From SAR86 cluster bacterium (GTDB taxonomy: Bacteria > Pseudomonadota > Gammaproteobacteria > Magnimaribacterales > TMED112), in assembly GCA_023703555.1 (NCBI GenBank), contig CP097968.1, forward strand, positions 331,451-395,450: a stretch of DNA of 64,000 bases, given 5' to 3'. A program made the translations under genes and the position numbers. Below, one piece after another: positions 1 to 9,844 of this stretch. Each line of letters starts with the position of its first letter. Position 1 is the stretch's first letter. The notes beneath the pieces were generated by a model that worked only from the letters and a program-made list of their open reading frames with translations, did not search any database and was not told the DNA's origin.

Positions 1-1499
1 AGCTTGCTGTAGATTTTAGAAACCATTTTAAAAAAGACATCATTTTAGACTTTATTTGCTACAGAAGGAGAGGACATAATGAAAGTGACGAGCCATTCGC
101 TACTCAGCCATTAATGTATAAGGAAATTTCCTCGAAAGATACAGTTACAGATCTATATTCTCAAAAATTAATTAAATCTGGCAGTGTCAATTCTGAGACA
201 GTAAACGTCTTCAAGTCAGAGTATCGTAAGCATATGCAGAGAGGTGAAATGGTTGCAGAGTCAATGGCTACAGACCCCGACCATTCGATCTATTTTGATT
301 GGACGCCTTATTTAAAGCCAAATTTATCTTTAACATATCAGACTTCAGTAAATTCTGAGCTTCTGCGTGAAGTAATGAAAGTTGGATTTGACTTTGGTAA
401 AGATATTGAATTGCAAAGACAGGTTAGGAAGCTTTATGAAGAAAGAAAATTAATGCTTGAAGGAGGCTCAAGGATCAATTGGGGTTTTGCTGAGATGGCA
501 GCTTATGCAACACTTTTAAGACAAGGCTATCCAGTACGCATGACAGGTCAAGATTCTAGAAGAGGCACGTTCTCTCATAGACATTTAGTTATAAAAGATC
601 AGAACACAGGTCTTGGGAGTGTTCCTTTGTCCAATTTAAATAAAGGAAATAAGAAATTCGAAATTTATGATTCTCTACTTTCAGAAGAAGCTGTATTAGG
701 TTTTGAATATGGGTATGCCTCTACTTGGCCAGAAGGATTGGTAATTTGGGAAGCTCAATTTGGTGATTTTGTTAATGTTGCACAGGTTGTAATTGATCAG
801 TTTATAGTAAGTGCTGAAACGAAATGGAGCCGATTATCAGGACTTATAATGTTTTTGCCTCATGGATATGAGGGTCAAGGACCTGAGCATAGCAGTTGTC
901 GATTGGAAAGATTTCTGCAACTATGTGCCCACGATAATATACAAGTTTGCATTCCAACGATGCCAGCTCAAATTTTCCATTTATTAAGAAGACAGGCTAT
1001 AAGACCAATAAGAAAGCCCCTGGTAGTTTTGACACCAAAAAGCTTACTAAGAAATCCTATGGCAACTTCGACCCTAGAAGATTTGCACACAGGGGCTTTT
1101 AAAAATTTAATAATTGATAATACACAGACACAACCTAAAAAAGTTATTTTATGTTCTGGAAAGATATATTTTGATCTTAAAGCAGAATTAGACTCAAGAA
1201 AAATTAAAAACATTCAGATTTTAAGAATTGAGCAACTTTATCCTTTTCCAGAAAATGAACTAATTAGCTTTACAAAAAGCACGAAATGTAAAGAGTTTGT
1301 GTGGGTTCAAGAGGAACCAAAAAATATGGGTGCATGGTTGATGATTAGGCACCGTTTGGAGAGAGTACTTAACGCTACAAAAAAAGGATATAAGTTAAAT
1401 GTAGTGGCTCGTCATGCTTCAGCTGCTCCTGCAGGTGGATATCAAAAATATCATCACAAACGTCAAAAAGAGATAGTTACAAAAGCTCTTGAGATATAG
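1..1499 (+). CDS. sucA: 2-oxoglutarate dehydrogenase E1 component, 3' part (5' end outside window)
   Basis: E1 of the 2-oxoglutarate dehydrogenase complex decarboxylates 2-oxoglutarate with thiamine diphosphate and passes the succinyl group to the E2 lipoate. The frame beginning at base 3 is open from the window edge and encodes the family motif GHNESDEP..TQPLMY just before the first in-frame ATG at 114, so that ATG is internal and the gene enters from the left. The C-terminal half shows the family stretches HGYEGQGPEHSS and CIPTMPAQIFHLLRRQ and the end GYQKYHHKRQ. About 498 codons are visible, a little over half of the usual 930-residue enzyme. It is followed by sucB after 9 bases, in the standard sucAB order. 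Confidence 0.97.
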   Translation, partial: LAVDFRNHFKKDIILDFICYRRRGHNESDEPFATQPLMYKEISSKDTVTDLYSQKLIKSGSVNSETVNVFKSEYRKHMQRGEMVAESMATDPDHSIYFDWTPYLKPNLSLTYQTSVNSELLREVMKVGFDFGKDIELQRQVRKLYEERKLMLEGGSRINWGFAEMAAYATLLRQGYPVRMTGQDSRRGTFSHRHLVIKDQNTGLGSVPLSNLNKGNKKFEIYDSLLSEEAVLGFEYGYASTWPEGLVIWEAQFGDFVNVAQVVIDQFIVSAETKWSRLSGLIMFLPHGYEGQGPEHSSCRLERFLQLCAHDNIQVCIPTMPAQIFHLLRRQAIRPIRKPLVVLTPKSLLRNPMATSTLEDLHTGAFKNLIIDNTQTQPKKVILCSGKIYFDLKAELDSRKIKNIQILRIEQLYPFPENELISFTKSTKCKEFVWVQEEPKNMGAWLMIRHRLERVLNATKKGYKLNVVARHASAAPAGGYQKYHHKRQKEIVTKALEI

Positions 1500-1508
1500 A
1501 ATATTAGT

Positions 1509-2783
1509 ATGGCCGAAGATATTAAATCACCACAATTTCCAGAATCAATTTTTGAGGGAACTCTGTCATCATGGCTTAAAAAGGAGGGAGATTCTATTCA
1601 GCAAGACGAAGTACTTGCAGAAATTGAAACAGATAAAGTGGTTATCGAGGTTACAGCAATGAAGGATGGTGTAATGGAAAAGATTATTGCACCTGAGGGT
1701 TCAACAATCAAAAGCTCTGAAGTAATAGCCACTTTCGCTGAAGGAAGTGAAAAATCAAAAGTATTAGCTAAAAATAATAAAGAAAATCCAAAAAAACATA
1801 AAGTTTTATCAAAAAAAGATAAAGTTGAGGAAAAAAAATCAAAAGATACTGAGAAAAATATTATAACTTTGGAAGAAACAAATACTACTGTTGATAATTC
1901 AAGCATTTCGAAAGGGTTGAGAATGGGGCCAGCGGCAAAAAAATTACTTCTTGAAAAGGACATAGATCCTGAGTTTATAAAGGCAACTTCAAAAAAAGGC
2001 TTAGTAACAAAAAATGATGTCTTAAATGCTCAAACTATTGCAGAGGACACAACAAAAACAAATGACACTAAAATAAATGCTGGTTTAGATTCTAAACGGG
2101 TTCCTATGACTAGGTTACGTTCTGTAGTTGCAAAAAGGTTGGTTGAATCACAGCAACAAACAGCTTCGCTTACAACATTTAATGAGGTTGATTTGATGGA
2201 GGTAAAAAATCTGCGAGAAAAATACAAAGAATCTTTTCAAAAAAAGTACGATGTAAAACTTGGTTTTATGGGGTTGTTTCTTAAGGCTGCCAGTATTGCT
2301 TTGCAAGATATGCCAATAGTAAATGCATCACTAGATGAAGATGAAGTTATTTACCATGGATTTCAGGATATTGGTGTTGCTGTTTCAACAGAACGTGGTC
2401 TTGTTGTACCAGTTGTTAGAGGTGTGCAAAATAAAAATATAGCTGAAATAGAACAAAGTATTTTGGAGCTATCAAATAAGGCAAGAGAGGGAAATCTTTC
2501 TATCGAAGAGATGACTGGCGGGACATTTACAGTTTCTAATGGTGGTGTTTTTGGATCTCTAATATCTACTCCAATTTTAAATCCTCCCCAATCAGCTATT
2601 TTAGGTATGCATAAAATTCAAGACAGACCTGTAGCAATAAATGGTACCGTGGTAATTAGGCCAATGATGTATCTTGCGTTAACATACGATCATCGTTTGC
2701 TAGATGGCAAAGATGCTGTAACATTTCTAGTAAAAATGAAAGAGTCTTTAGAATCACCAGAGTCAATGATTTTAGGAGTATAG
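1509..2783 (+). CDS. sucB: Dihydrolipoyl succinyltransferase (E2 of 2-oxoglutarate dehydrogenase)
   Basis: E2 core of the 2-oxoglutarate dehydrogenase complex, moving the succinyl group from E1 to CoA through a swinging lipoyl arm. Residues 1-75 are a single lipoyl domain with the modified lysine at K43 in ETDKVV. A long Lys/Glu-rich linker follows (about 85-130), then a peripheral subunit-binding domain (about 137-170) and the acyltransferase domain with the catalytic motif HRLLDG (H395, D399). One lipoyl domain and 424 residues fit SucB. The AlaPro-type linker of other bacteria is replaced by Lys/Glu/Asn residues, as AT-rich codon use would produce. lpd starts directly after the stop codon. 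Confidence 0.96.
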   Translation: MAEDIKSPQFPESIFEGTLSSWLKKEGDSIQQDEVLAEIETDKVVIEVTAMKDGVMEKIIAPEGSTIKSSEVIATFAEGSEKSKVLAKNNKENPKKHKVLSKKDKVEEKKSKDTEKNIITLEETNTTVDNSSISKGLRMGPAAKKLLLEKDIDPEFIKATSKKGLVTKNDVLNAQTIAEDTTKTNDTKINAGLDSKRVPMTRLRSVVAKRLVESQQQTASLTTFNEVDLMEVKNLREKYKESFQKKYDVKLGFMGLFLKAASIALQDMPIVNASLDEDEVIYHGFQDIGVAVSTERGLVVPVVRGVQNKNIAEIEQSILELSNKAREGNLSIEEMTGGTFTVSNGGVFGSLISTPILNPPQSAILGMHKIQDRPVAINGTVVIRPMMYLALTYDHRLLDGKDAVTFLVKMKESLESPESMILGV

Positions 2784-4202
2784 ATGGATTATGATGTTCT
2801 TGTAATTGGAGGTGGTCCAGGGGGATATGTAGCAGCTATTAAGGCCTCCCAACTGGGTTTAAAATCGGCATGTGTTGAGTTTGACTCAACAAAAGACAAT
2901 AAAGTCAAACTTGGTGGTACATGTTTAAACGTTGGATGCATACCTTCAAAATCTTTGCTTGATTCTTCGTACAAATTTTATCAATTGAAAAAAGAGCTTT
3001 TAGTACATGGAATCAAAACAGGGAAAGCGTCAATTGATCTTGACGTCATGATGCATAGAAAGGACCAAATTATTGAGAAGCTTACAGGAGGTGTAGGACA
3101 ACTTTTTAAGCACAACAAAGTTGAATCAATCCATGGTAAAGGCACCTTAGTGGACCAACACACCGTTGAGGTAACCAATGCTAAAGGTAAGAAAAAAATA
3201 TATAAATCTAAAAACATTATACTTGCCACTGGATCACGACCAACATATATCCCTTCTGTGCCTTGGAATGGATCAACAATTATTGGAAGTTATGGCGCTT
3301 TAGAGTTCACAGAGATACCAAAAAGGTTGGCGATTATAGGTGGAGGTGTAATAGGGCTGGAGCTTGGAAGTGTATGGACAAGACTCGGCGCTGAGGTAAA
3401 AGTTTTTGAAGCAGAGGAAACATTGCTGCCTATGCTTGATAATGACGTTCTGCGTGTTATACAAAGAGAATTTTTAAATCAAGGAATTAATATAAATCTT
3501 GGAGCAAAAGTGACAGGATCAAAAAAGAGCAGGAACGGCGTGGAATTAACTATTTCGGTTGATGGGAAAGAGGAACTACAAAGTTTTGATAAGGTAGTTG
3601 TTGCAGTTGGAAGAAAGCCTTTTACAGAAAACCTTCTGCATAAAGATTGTGGTTTAAAGACAGACGAAAATGGTTTTGTCGAGGTAAACGATTTTTGTCA
3701 AACAAAAATAAAAAATATTTACGCAGTAGGTGATATTGTTAGAGGTCCAATGCTTGCGCACAAAGCAATGGAAGAGGGGGTAATGGTCGCTGAAAGAATT
3801 GCTGGAAAAAAAATGGAGGTTAATTATAACTTGGTACCATCAGTAATTTATACGCATCCGGAAATTGCATGGGTAGGAAAAACTGAGAAACAAGCAAAGC
3901 AAGAGGGTACCATAGTTAAGAAGGGAAGCTTTCCATTTGCAGCAAGTGGCAGAGCACTCGCCTCAGGAGATTCAGTTGGACTTGTAAAAGTAGTATCAGA
4001 TCAAGATACAGATGAAGTGGTTGGTATTCAAGTATTTGGTCCATCAGCTTCAGAAATTCTTCAACAAGGGCTTATTGGTATGGAATTCTCTGCAAGTTCA
4101 GAGGATTTTGGTTTAACAATGTTTAGCCATCCTACAGTTTCTGAGGCTTTACATGAAGCAGCTCTTGCTGTGAACAAGCAAGCTATTCATATAGGTAATT
4201 AA
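2784..4202 (+). CDS. lpd: Dihydrolipoamide dehydrogenase (E3)
   Basis: FAD enzyme that reoxidises the dihydrolipoyl groups of 2-oxoacid dehydrogenase complexes and reduces NAD. Residues 5-15 are the FAD dinucleotide fold (GGGPGG), the redox disulfide is C47/C52 in GGTCLNVGC, the NAD fold is near 185-195 (GGGVIGLELG), and the dimer-interface base is H449 with E454 (HPTVSE). The 472-residue length is normal. It sits between sucB and sucC with no gap to sucB and a one-base TAATG overlap with sucC, so E3 appears to be made together with the 2-oxoglutarate complex; no pyruvate dehydrogenase genes lie in the window. Confidence 0.97.
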   Translation: MDYDVLVIGGGPGGYVAAIKASQLGLKSACVEFDSTKDNKVKLGGTCLNVGCIPSKSLLDSSYKFYQLKKELLVHGIKTGKASIDLDVMMHRKDQIIEKLTGGVGQLFKHNKVESIHGKGTLVDQHTVEVTNAKGKKKIYKSKNIILATGSRPTYIPSVPWNGSTIIGSYGALEFTEIPKRLAIIGGGVIGLELGSVWTRLGAEVKVFEAEETLLPMLDNDVLRVIQREFLNQGININLGAKVTGSKKSRNGVELTISVDGKEELQSFDKVVVAVGRKPFTENLLHKDCGLKTDENGFVEVNDFCQTKIKNIYAVGDIVRGPMLAHKAMEEGVMVAERIAGKKMEVNYNLVPSVIYTHPEIAWVGKTEKQAKQEGTIVKKGSFPFAASGRALASGDSVGLVKVVSDQDTDEVVGIQVFGPSASEILQQGLIGMEFSASSEDFGLTMFSHPTVSEALHEAALAVNKQAIHIGN

Positions 4203-5365
4203 TGAACCTGCATGAGTTTCAGGCTAAAGATCTTTTAGAGCAATACGAAATTAGTGTTTCAAAAAGATCCCTGATTCGTAAGAGAGATGATATAGAAATT
4301 GCAGCAAGGGCAATAAATGCTGGAGCAGGATGTGTAGCAAAAGTACAAGCTCATACTGGTGGCAGAGGCAAGGTGGGAGGTGTAAAGATTTGTAAAGGAA
4401 TTTCTGATATTAATGCTTTCGTAGATCAATGGTTGGGAAAGAGAGTTGTCACTGTCCAAACTGGTGATGAAGGCCTTCCGGTAAATATTATTTCACTTGA
4501 AACCCTTACTGATATTTCAAAGGAGCTCTATTTAAGCTTTATTGTGGATAGAGTAAATAAGTCTGTTTCGATAATATTATCTCCCTCTGGAGGGATGAAT
4601 ATAGAGGAGGTTGCAAAAAAAACACCAGATAAAATCTTCAATATTCAGCTGGATCACAATTTTGAGTGTTCAGATATGGAAATACAGAAGCTTGCTCCCA
4701 AACTTGGTTTAAATAATTCACAAACCCTACAATTAAGATCAATTCTTCAAAAGTGTTCCAAACTTTTTATAGAGAAAGATTTGAGCCTTCTCGAGATAAA
4801 TCCATTGGTTGTAAATAAGTTTGGGGACTTAATATGCTTGGATGCAAAAATTAATGTAGATGATAATGCCCTATTTAGGCATGAAGATATTCTGAGATTG
4901 AAAGATATCTCACAGGAGGACGATAGAGAGAATGAAGCAAATGAAAATGATCTGAGTTACGTATCTTTAGAGGGGAACATTGGTTGCATGGTTAATGGTG
5001 CAGGCTTAGCAATGGGTACTATGGATACGATAAAGCTTTATGATGGAAGTCCAGCAAATTTTTTGGATGTCGGAGGCACGGCAACAAAAGAAAGAGTATC
5101 TAAAGCCTTTAAACTTATACTCTCTGATTCAAGTGTAAAAGCAATTCTTGTAAATATTTTTGGGGGAATAGTGAGGTGTGACTTAATAGCACAAGGAATA
5201 ATTGAAGCTATTAGTGAGATATCTGTAGCAGTTCCAATCGTGGTAAGGCTTCAAGGAAATAAATCGAGTGAGGGGAAAGAAATTTTAAATGCATCAAATT
5301 TAAATGTAATTGGAGAAGATTCATTGGAAGATGCTGCAAAAAAGGTAATAGGTTTAGTGAAATGA
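4202..5365 (+). CDS. sucC: Succinate-CoA ligase (ADP-forming), beta subunit
   Basis: Beta subunit of succinyl-CoA synthetase, which converts succinyl-CoA, ADP and phosphate to succinate, CoA and ATP. It has the family N-terminus [12 protein letters not shown], an ATP-grasp domain with [11 protein letters not shown], the metal/nucleotide end LLEINPLVV, and the C-terminal ligase domain with [14 protein letters not shown] and [12 protein letters not shown]. The 387-residue length matches E. coli SucC (388). An Asp/Glu/Asn-rich insert sits near residues 235-260. The stop codon overlaps the start of sucD by four bases (ATGA), which suggests translational coupling of the two subunits. Confidence 0.96.
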   Translation: MNLHEFQAKDLLEQYEISVSKRSLIRKRDDIEIAARAINAGAGCVAKVQAHTGGRGKVGGVKICKGISDINAFVDQWLGKRVVTVQTGDEGLPVNIISLETLTDISKELYLSFIVDRVNKSVSIILSPSGGMNIEEVAKKTPDKIFNIQLDHNFECSDMEIQKLAPKLGLNNSQTLQLRSILQKCSKLFIEKDLSLLEINPLVVNKFGDLICLDAKINVDDNALFRHEDILRLKDISQEDDRENEANENDLSYVSLEGNIGCMVNGAGLAMGTMDTIKLYDGSPANFLDVGGTATKERVSKAFKLILSDSSVKAILVNIFGGIVRCDLIAQGIIEAISEISVAVPIVVRLQGNKSSEGKEILNASNLNVIGEDSLEDAAKKVIGLVK

Positions 5366-6231
5366 GTGTCCTAATCGATGAAAATACAAAAGCTATTTTT
5401 CAAGGCTTTACTGGTTCACAAGCTACTATGCACGCAGAGCAATGCCTTGAATATGGGTCAAATATTGTTGGTGGTGTGACTCCAAGGAAAGGTGGTAGCA
5501 TTCATCTTGGAAAGCCTGTTTTTGAAAATGTAAGGGAAGCAGTTGATGAAACGTCTGCTTGCACAAGTGTTATTTTTGTTCCTGCAAGATTTACTAAGGC
5601 TGCCATAATCGAGGCCATTGAAGCTAAAATAGAATTGATAATTTGCATCACAGAGGGCGTTCCTGTTCTTGATATGATTAGTGTTACAAACTTATTGAGC
5701 AAGAATCCCGGAACAAGATTAATAGGTCCAAATTGCCCCGGAGTAATTTCGCCTGGAAAATGTAAACTTGGGATAATGCCAGGTTCCATCCATATGCAAG
5801 GTAGTGTTGGTATTGTCTCAAGATCTGGAACCTTGACCTATGAGGCGGTCAAGCAAACAACTGATGTAGGCTTAGGTCAAAGCACCTGCATAGGAATCGG
5901 TGGGGATCCAATAAATGGAACTACGTTTATTGATTGTTTAAAAATGTTTCAAGATGATCCTGAGACAGAATCTATCGTAATGGTTGGGGAGATTGGTGGC
6001 TCTGCTGAAGAACAAGCTGCAGTGTACATAAAAGATCATGTAACCAAACCAGTTGTGTCTTATATAGCAGGTGTTACTGCACCAAAAGGAAAAAGAATGG
6101 GTCATGCTGGGGCGATTATTTCAGGAGGAAAAGGAACGGCCGAAGATAAATTTAAAGCTCTCGAAGCAGCGGGAGTAACTGTTGTTACAGATTTAAATAG
6201 CATTGGCTCAAAACTCCTAAATTGTCTTTAA
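5362..6231 (+). CDS. sucD: Succinate-CoA ligase, alpha subunit
   Basis: Alpha subunit of succinyl-CoA synthetase; it binds CoA and carries the phosphohistidine intermediate. Visible motifs are the CoA-binding Rossmann start ([13 protein letters not shown]), the GPNCPGVI loop and the active-site segment [14 protein letters not shown] with the phosphorylated histidine near residue 248. Its 289 residues match the family. It is the last gene of the sucAB-lpd-sucCD run, and its last 15 bases overlap the 3' end of the convergent MATE gene. Confidence 0.96.
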   Translation: MSVLIDENTKAIFQGFTGSQATMHAEQCLEYGSNIVGGVTPRKGGSIHLGKPVFENVREAVDETSACTSVIFVPARFTKAAIIEAIEAKIELIICITEGVPVLDMISVTNLLSKNPGTRLIGPNCPGVISPGKCKLGIMPGSIHMQGSVGIVSRSGTLTYEAVKQTTDVGLGQSTCIGIGGDPINGTTFIDCLKMFQDDPETESIVMVGEIGGSAEEQAAVYIKDHVTKPVVSYIAGVTAPKGKRMGHAGAIISGGKGTAEDKFKALEAAGVTVVTDLNSIGSKLLNCL

Positions 6232-7572
6232 CTTCGTCTTTTTATATTTCAAGCGCAACAAGTTTAAAATAGCGCTCAGAGAGATCCCTAAAATCATGCC
6301 AAGCCATATTCCCCATGCTTCAGTGGGCAGCCCAAAAGTTTTGTTAAATGCGAGATAGACTCCTACAGGCATTGCAAAAAACCAATACGAGATAATCATA
6401 ATTACCATAGTGGCAAATGTATCTTTGTGACCTCTTAAAGATCCGATTGCACTAAAGCCTATTGCGTCGGGAATTTGAAAAATAGCAGCAAAAATTAATA
6501 GAGATGATGCTATAACTGCAACAGCTTCATCTCTTGAATACATGCTAATAAGAAATTCTTTAAAAATAATAATTAGACACAGGGTAAATATTGCCAAAAA
6601 TAAAGAGATACGAATTGAAATATTTGATGCATAATTCGCCTTAAGAAAGTTTCCTTCACCAATTAAATTCCCAACTCTTACTGCAGTACATAAACCTAAC
6701 GATAGAGGTATCATAAAAAACAATCCAGCTAAATTTATAGAGATTGCATGAGCTGCTAACATTTTTGAACCAAAAAAAGATATTATCAAAGCTGCTCCGC
6801 TAAACATGCTGAGCTCAACAAAAATACCAAAACTTATAGGCATACCGATTTTAAATAATTCTAAATTACTTTTAAGATCTGGCCAGATGAACTTTCCATA
6901 AATACTAAATTTTGAATACATCTTCGAAAAGCCTGTTATTAGAGAAAATAATAACACTCCAATCCAAGCAACAATTGCTGTAGCAATGCCACAACCAACC
7001 CCACCGAAGTCAAAGTAAAATATAAACAAATAATTTAATGGGATATTAATTACAAAACCAAAAGCATTTAAAAAGAAAACAACTTTTGTTTGAGTTATTC
7101 CCTCACTGTAACCCCTCAATGCCTGAAATATTGTTAAGGGTACAGCCCCAAAAGAAATAGCATAGAGATATCCAAGACTTATTTGTTTAACATTCACTTC
7201 AGTATCTAGAAAGTTAAAGATAAATCCAGAGTTTTGCAGGAACAAAAAAAAGACTATCCCTACAAGCAAACCTGTCCACAAAAATTTACGCGACTTTATG
7301 GTTACCTCATCTTTCTCATTTGCACCAAAATGTTGAGCAATAATTGGCGTTATACCAAACATTAATCCTGCAGATAAAAAGAAAATGGGATTAAATATTG
7401 CTGCAGCTAAGCCAACACCAGCAAGGTCATCTGAACTTGAATAACCTGCCATTATGTAGTCAGTCGTTGTCATTCCATACATTACGAGTTGGCTTCCAAG
7501 GATTGGCAGACCCAGTTTCAAAAAAATCTTTCCTTCTTGAATAAAGTTTTTAAAGTTAAGGGTTATCATCAC
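6217..7572 (-). CDS. MATE-family multidrug/cation exporter
   Basis: Predicted inner-membrane antiporter of the multi-antimicrobial extrusion family, exporting organic cations or toxic compounds with Na+ or H+ uptake. The 451 residues form about 12 hydrophobic segments in two related halves, beginning with [23 protein letters not shown], which resembles the NorM-type first helix. The longest frame begins with GTG at 7572, but an ATG follows at 7569 and is as likely. No substrate can be read from the sequence. The gene converges with sucD (15-base overlap) and is divergent from the acyltransferase across a 40-base gap. Confidence 0.88.
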   Translation of the reverse strand: MMITLNFKNFIQEGKIFLKLGLPILGSQLVMYGMTTTDYIMAGYSSSDDLAGVGLAAAIFNPIFFLSAGLMFGITPIIAQHFGANEKDEVTIKSRKFLWTGLLVGIVFFLFLQNSGFIFNFLDTEVNVKQISLGYLYAISFGAVPLTIFQALRGYSEGITQTKVVFFLNAFGFVINIPLNYLFIFYFDFGGVGCGIATAIVAWIGVLLFSLITGFSKMYSKFSIYGKFIWPDLKSNLELFKIGMPISFGIFVELSMFSGAALIISFFGSKMLAAHAISINLAGLFFMIPLSLGLCTAVRVGNLIGEGNFLKANYASNISIRISLFLAIFTLCLIIIFKEFLISMYSRDEAVAVIASSLLIFAAIFQIPDAIGFSAIGSLRGHKDTFATMVIMIISYWFFAMPVGVYLAFNKTFGLPTEAWGIWLGMILGISLSAILNLLRLKYKKTKLKTI

Positions 7573-7612
7573 AAGTTGGTATTCTATCTTATAATTACCA
7601 GACTAAAAGATT

Positions 7613-8326
7613 ATGAATAAAGACAATAGACCATATTGGTTAAAAAAGCTTTTCACAGCAATAAGCGCTTTTTATATCCATCACTTTTTGAAACCAAGGT
7701 TCAAAAATTTTGGAAAAAACGTAATGATTCTAAAGCCAATCCATTTAAAAACATTTGGCGTGAATATAAGCTTGGGTGACTATGTGACCCTGATATGTTC
7801 ATCTAATAAAAAGATTGAACTCTCTACCTGGCAAACAGATAAATTAGATGGTGAGATTGAAATAGGCAACTATGTATTGATATCGCCTGGCTCAGTTATA
7901 AGAGCAGCAGAAAAGATAGTAATAAAAGAATCTTCCATGATAGCCTCTGATGTAATTATCACTGATTCCGACTGGCATGGAATTTATGACAGAACTGATT
8001 ATGTAGCTACTCCCAAACCAGTAGTTATCGATGAAAACGTTTGGATTGGAGATCGAGCGGTTATTCTCAAAGGAACAAAGATTGGAAAAAATTCGATCAT
8101 TGGTGCTGGTTCGATTGTAAGTGGCAATGTTCCAGCAAATGTAGTCTATGCTGGCAACCCTGCAAAAGAAATCAGGAAACTTGATCTAAAAGAGTTTAAA
8201 ACAAGAAAAGAGTTATTTAGCAGCTCATCAACATATCTTGATGACTTACAAATAATAGAGAAAAATTCACTAAAAGGTAACTCCCTTTTGGGATGGTTGA
8301 AATCACTTTTATGGCCAAATAAATGA
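7613..8326 (+). CDS. Left-handed beta-helix (hexapeptide-repeat) acyltransferase
   Basis: Likely O- or N-acetyltransferase of the LbH family that includes WbbJ and maltose/galactoside acetyltransferases. Residues about 45-185 hold imperfect hexapeptide repeats (for example IGNYVLISPGSVI, IGDRAVILKGTKIG, NSIIGAGSIVSGN) ending in the acetyl-CoA-site signature VYAGNPAKEIRKL. A basic N-terminus and a C-terminal tail flank the helix. The substrate is unknown; cell-surface sugars are common for this type. A TATAAT hexamer at 7590-7595 is a possible -10 element and no ribosome-binding site is evident. It overlaps pdxB by four bases. Confidence 0.8.
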   Translation: MNKDNRPYWLKKLFTAISAFYIHHFLKPRFKNFGKNVMILKPIHLKTFGVNISLGDYVTLICSSNKKIELSTWQTDKLDGEIEIGNYVLISPGSVIRAAEKIVIKESSMIASDVIITDSDWHGIYDRTDYVATPKPVVIDENVWIGDRAVILKGTKIGKNSIIGAGSIVSGNVPANVVYAGNPAKEIRKLDLKEFKTRKELFSSSSTYLDDLQIIEKNSLKGNSLLGWLKSLLWPNK

Positions 8327-9402
8327 AGTTACTTATTGATAAAAATATTCCTTACCAAGAATTATTTTTTGGAGGCCTTGGAATGGAAATAGAAAACTTT
8401 TCTGATAATTCTTTTAATATTGGAGACATAAATCACGATTCCATAGTGGTTATTAGATCAACCTATAGCACCCATGGCAGACCTATTTCATCCAAAATAA
8501 AATTAATTTGTTCTGTATCAACAGGTGAAGACCATATAGATAAGAGCACATTATCTCGTCAAAATATTCCTATAAAATTTTCAACTGGTGCAAATGCAAA
8601 AGCAGTTAAGGATTATACGATTTCTTGTCTAGCACTATTGCTGAAATTAAATCTATTTCAGAGAAAAATCGATAAAATTCTTGTTATTGGAGTAGGGAAG
8701 ATTGGTGGTATGGTTATCGATATTCTTAAAGAATACAACTTTTCCTATGATTCTTATGATCCATATAAAGAGTCTTCTCTTAAAAAACTTGATAATCTTT
8801 CAGATTATAAATTAATTACATTTCATGTTCCTTATACAAAAGAAGGAAAAAACAAAACCAAATATTATTTAGACGCAAAATTCTTGAGTAAAGTAAACAG
8901 TGATGCAGTTATCATTAATACATCAAGAGGAGGAATAGTTGATGAAAACTACTTCCATCAACAGGATAAATGCAAGCTCATATCAGATGTTTTTATTGAT
9001 GAACCTAATATCTCAGCAAAGTTTTGTAAAAAAACCTTTTTAGCAACTCCTCACATAGCAGGACACACACAATCATCAAGGTTTGAAATGACAAAGATGG
9101 CATATGAGCATGTGATAGAGTTTTTAGGAATTCAAAATAATGTAACAGCTTTGCCAAAAATTTATAAGCTTGAAGTTGATGAAACTCTAGCAAAAGCTGA
9201 AATTAATAAGTATGGACTGCCGATAACTTTAATCCTCAACACTTATAATCCTAAAGAAGACTCTTTTTCACCTGTAAGATTTAAGCAAGTTCGTGATGAT
9301 TACAATAAAAGAATTGGTTTTGATCAGATACAAATAAACAATCTCTCAGATGATGTTTTGGTTAGGAAGATTACAAAATTAGGATTTAATTATCCTCTTT
9401 GA
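8323..9402 (+). CDS. pdxB: 4-phosphoerythronate dehydrogenase (vitamin B6 synthesis)
   Basis: PdxB oxidises 4-phospho-D-erythronate in the DXP-independent branch leading to pyridoxal phosphate. It starts with MKLLIDKNIPY, close to the typical PdxB start MKILVDENMPY, has the substrate-domain segment STGEDHID, the NAD fold GVGKIGGMV near residue 125, NTSRGGIVDE, and the PdxB-type PHIAGHT with catalytic histidine. The C-terminal 80 residues form the PdxB dimerisation region, which is absent from SerA and other 2-hydroxyacid dehydrogenases. Length 359 against about 380 in E. coli. pdxJ, often found between recO and acpS, is not at that place in this window. Confidence 0.88.
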   Translation: MKLLIDKNIPYQELFFGGLGMEIENFSDNSFNIGDINHDSIVVIRSTYSTHGRPISSKIKLICSVSTGEDHIDKSTLSRQNIPIKFSTGANAKAVKDYTISCLALLLKLNLFQRKIDKILVIGVGKIGGMVIDILKEYNFSYDSYDPYKESSLKKLDNLSDYKLITFHVPYTKEGKNKTKYYLDAKFLSKVNSDAVIINTSRGGIVDENYFHQQDKCKLISDVFIDEPNISAKFCKKTFLATPHIAGHTQSSRFEMTKMAYEHVIEFLGIQNNVTALPKIYKLEVDETLAKAEINKYGLPITLILNTYNPKEDSFSPVRFKQVRDDYNKRIGFDQIQINNLSDDVLVRKITKLGFNYPL

Positions 9403-9460
9403 AATTTTTATATCAGCTAAAAAAACAAACTAAAAATAGTACAATTAACAAAAACCACTA

Positions 9461-9844
9461 ATGAAGAAAATTAATAAGTCACTGACCAACGAAGAAATTT
9501 TCGTTTTGAAAGATAAAGGAACAGAGAGGCCTTTCACAGGTAAATTTGATAGTTTTTTTGAAAAAGGTGTTTATAAGTGCAAGAACTGTGAAGCAGAGTT
9601 GTTTAAGTCGGACTCGAAATATGATGCAGGATGCGGATGGCCAAGTTTTTTTGAATCTGTAAATGAAGATGCAATTAAGTACCAGGAAGATAACTCTATT
9701 ATTGGTAGACCTAGGGTTGAAATTCTTTGTTCAAATTGTGATGGACATCTAGGTCATGTTTTTGAAGATGGGCCAAAAGAAAAAACAGGTCTTAGATATT
9801 GTGTTAATTCAATATCACTTGATTTTGACTCAACAAAGGAATAA
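9461..9844 (+). CDS. msrB: Peptide-methionine (R)-S-oxide reductase
   Basis: MsrB repairs the R epimer of methionine sulfoxide in proteins. The 127-residue protein has two zinc CxxC pairs (C40/C43 and C90/C93), the GCGWPSF segment with C58, and the catalytic cysteine C114 in LRYCVNS. Start ATG at 9461 is close to the usual family start; no strong ribosome-binding site is visible. The stop codon is directly followed by the TTG start of murJ, so the two genes may be translated together. Confidence 0.95.
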   Translation: MKKINKSLTNEEIFVLKDKGTERPFTGKFDSFFEKGVYKCKNCEAELFKSDSKYDAGCGWPSFFESVNEDAIKYQEDNSIIGRPRVEILCSNCDGHLGHVFEDGPKEKTGLRYCVNSISLDFDSTKE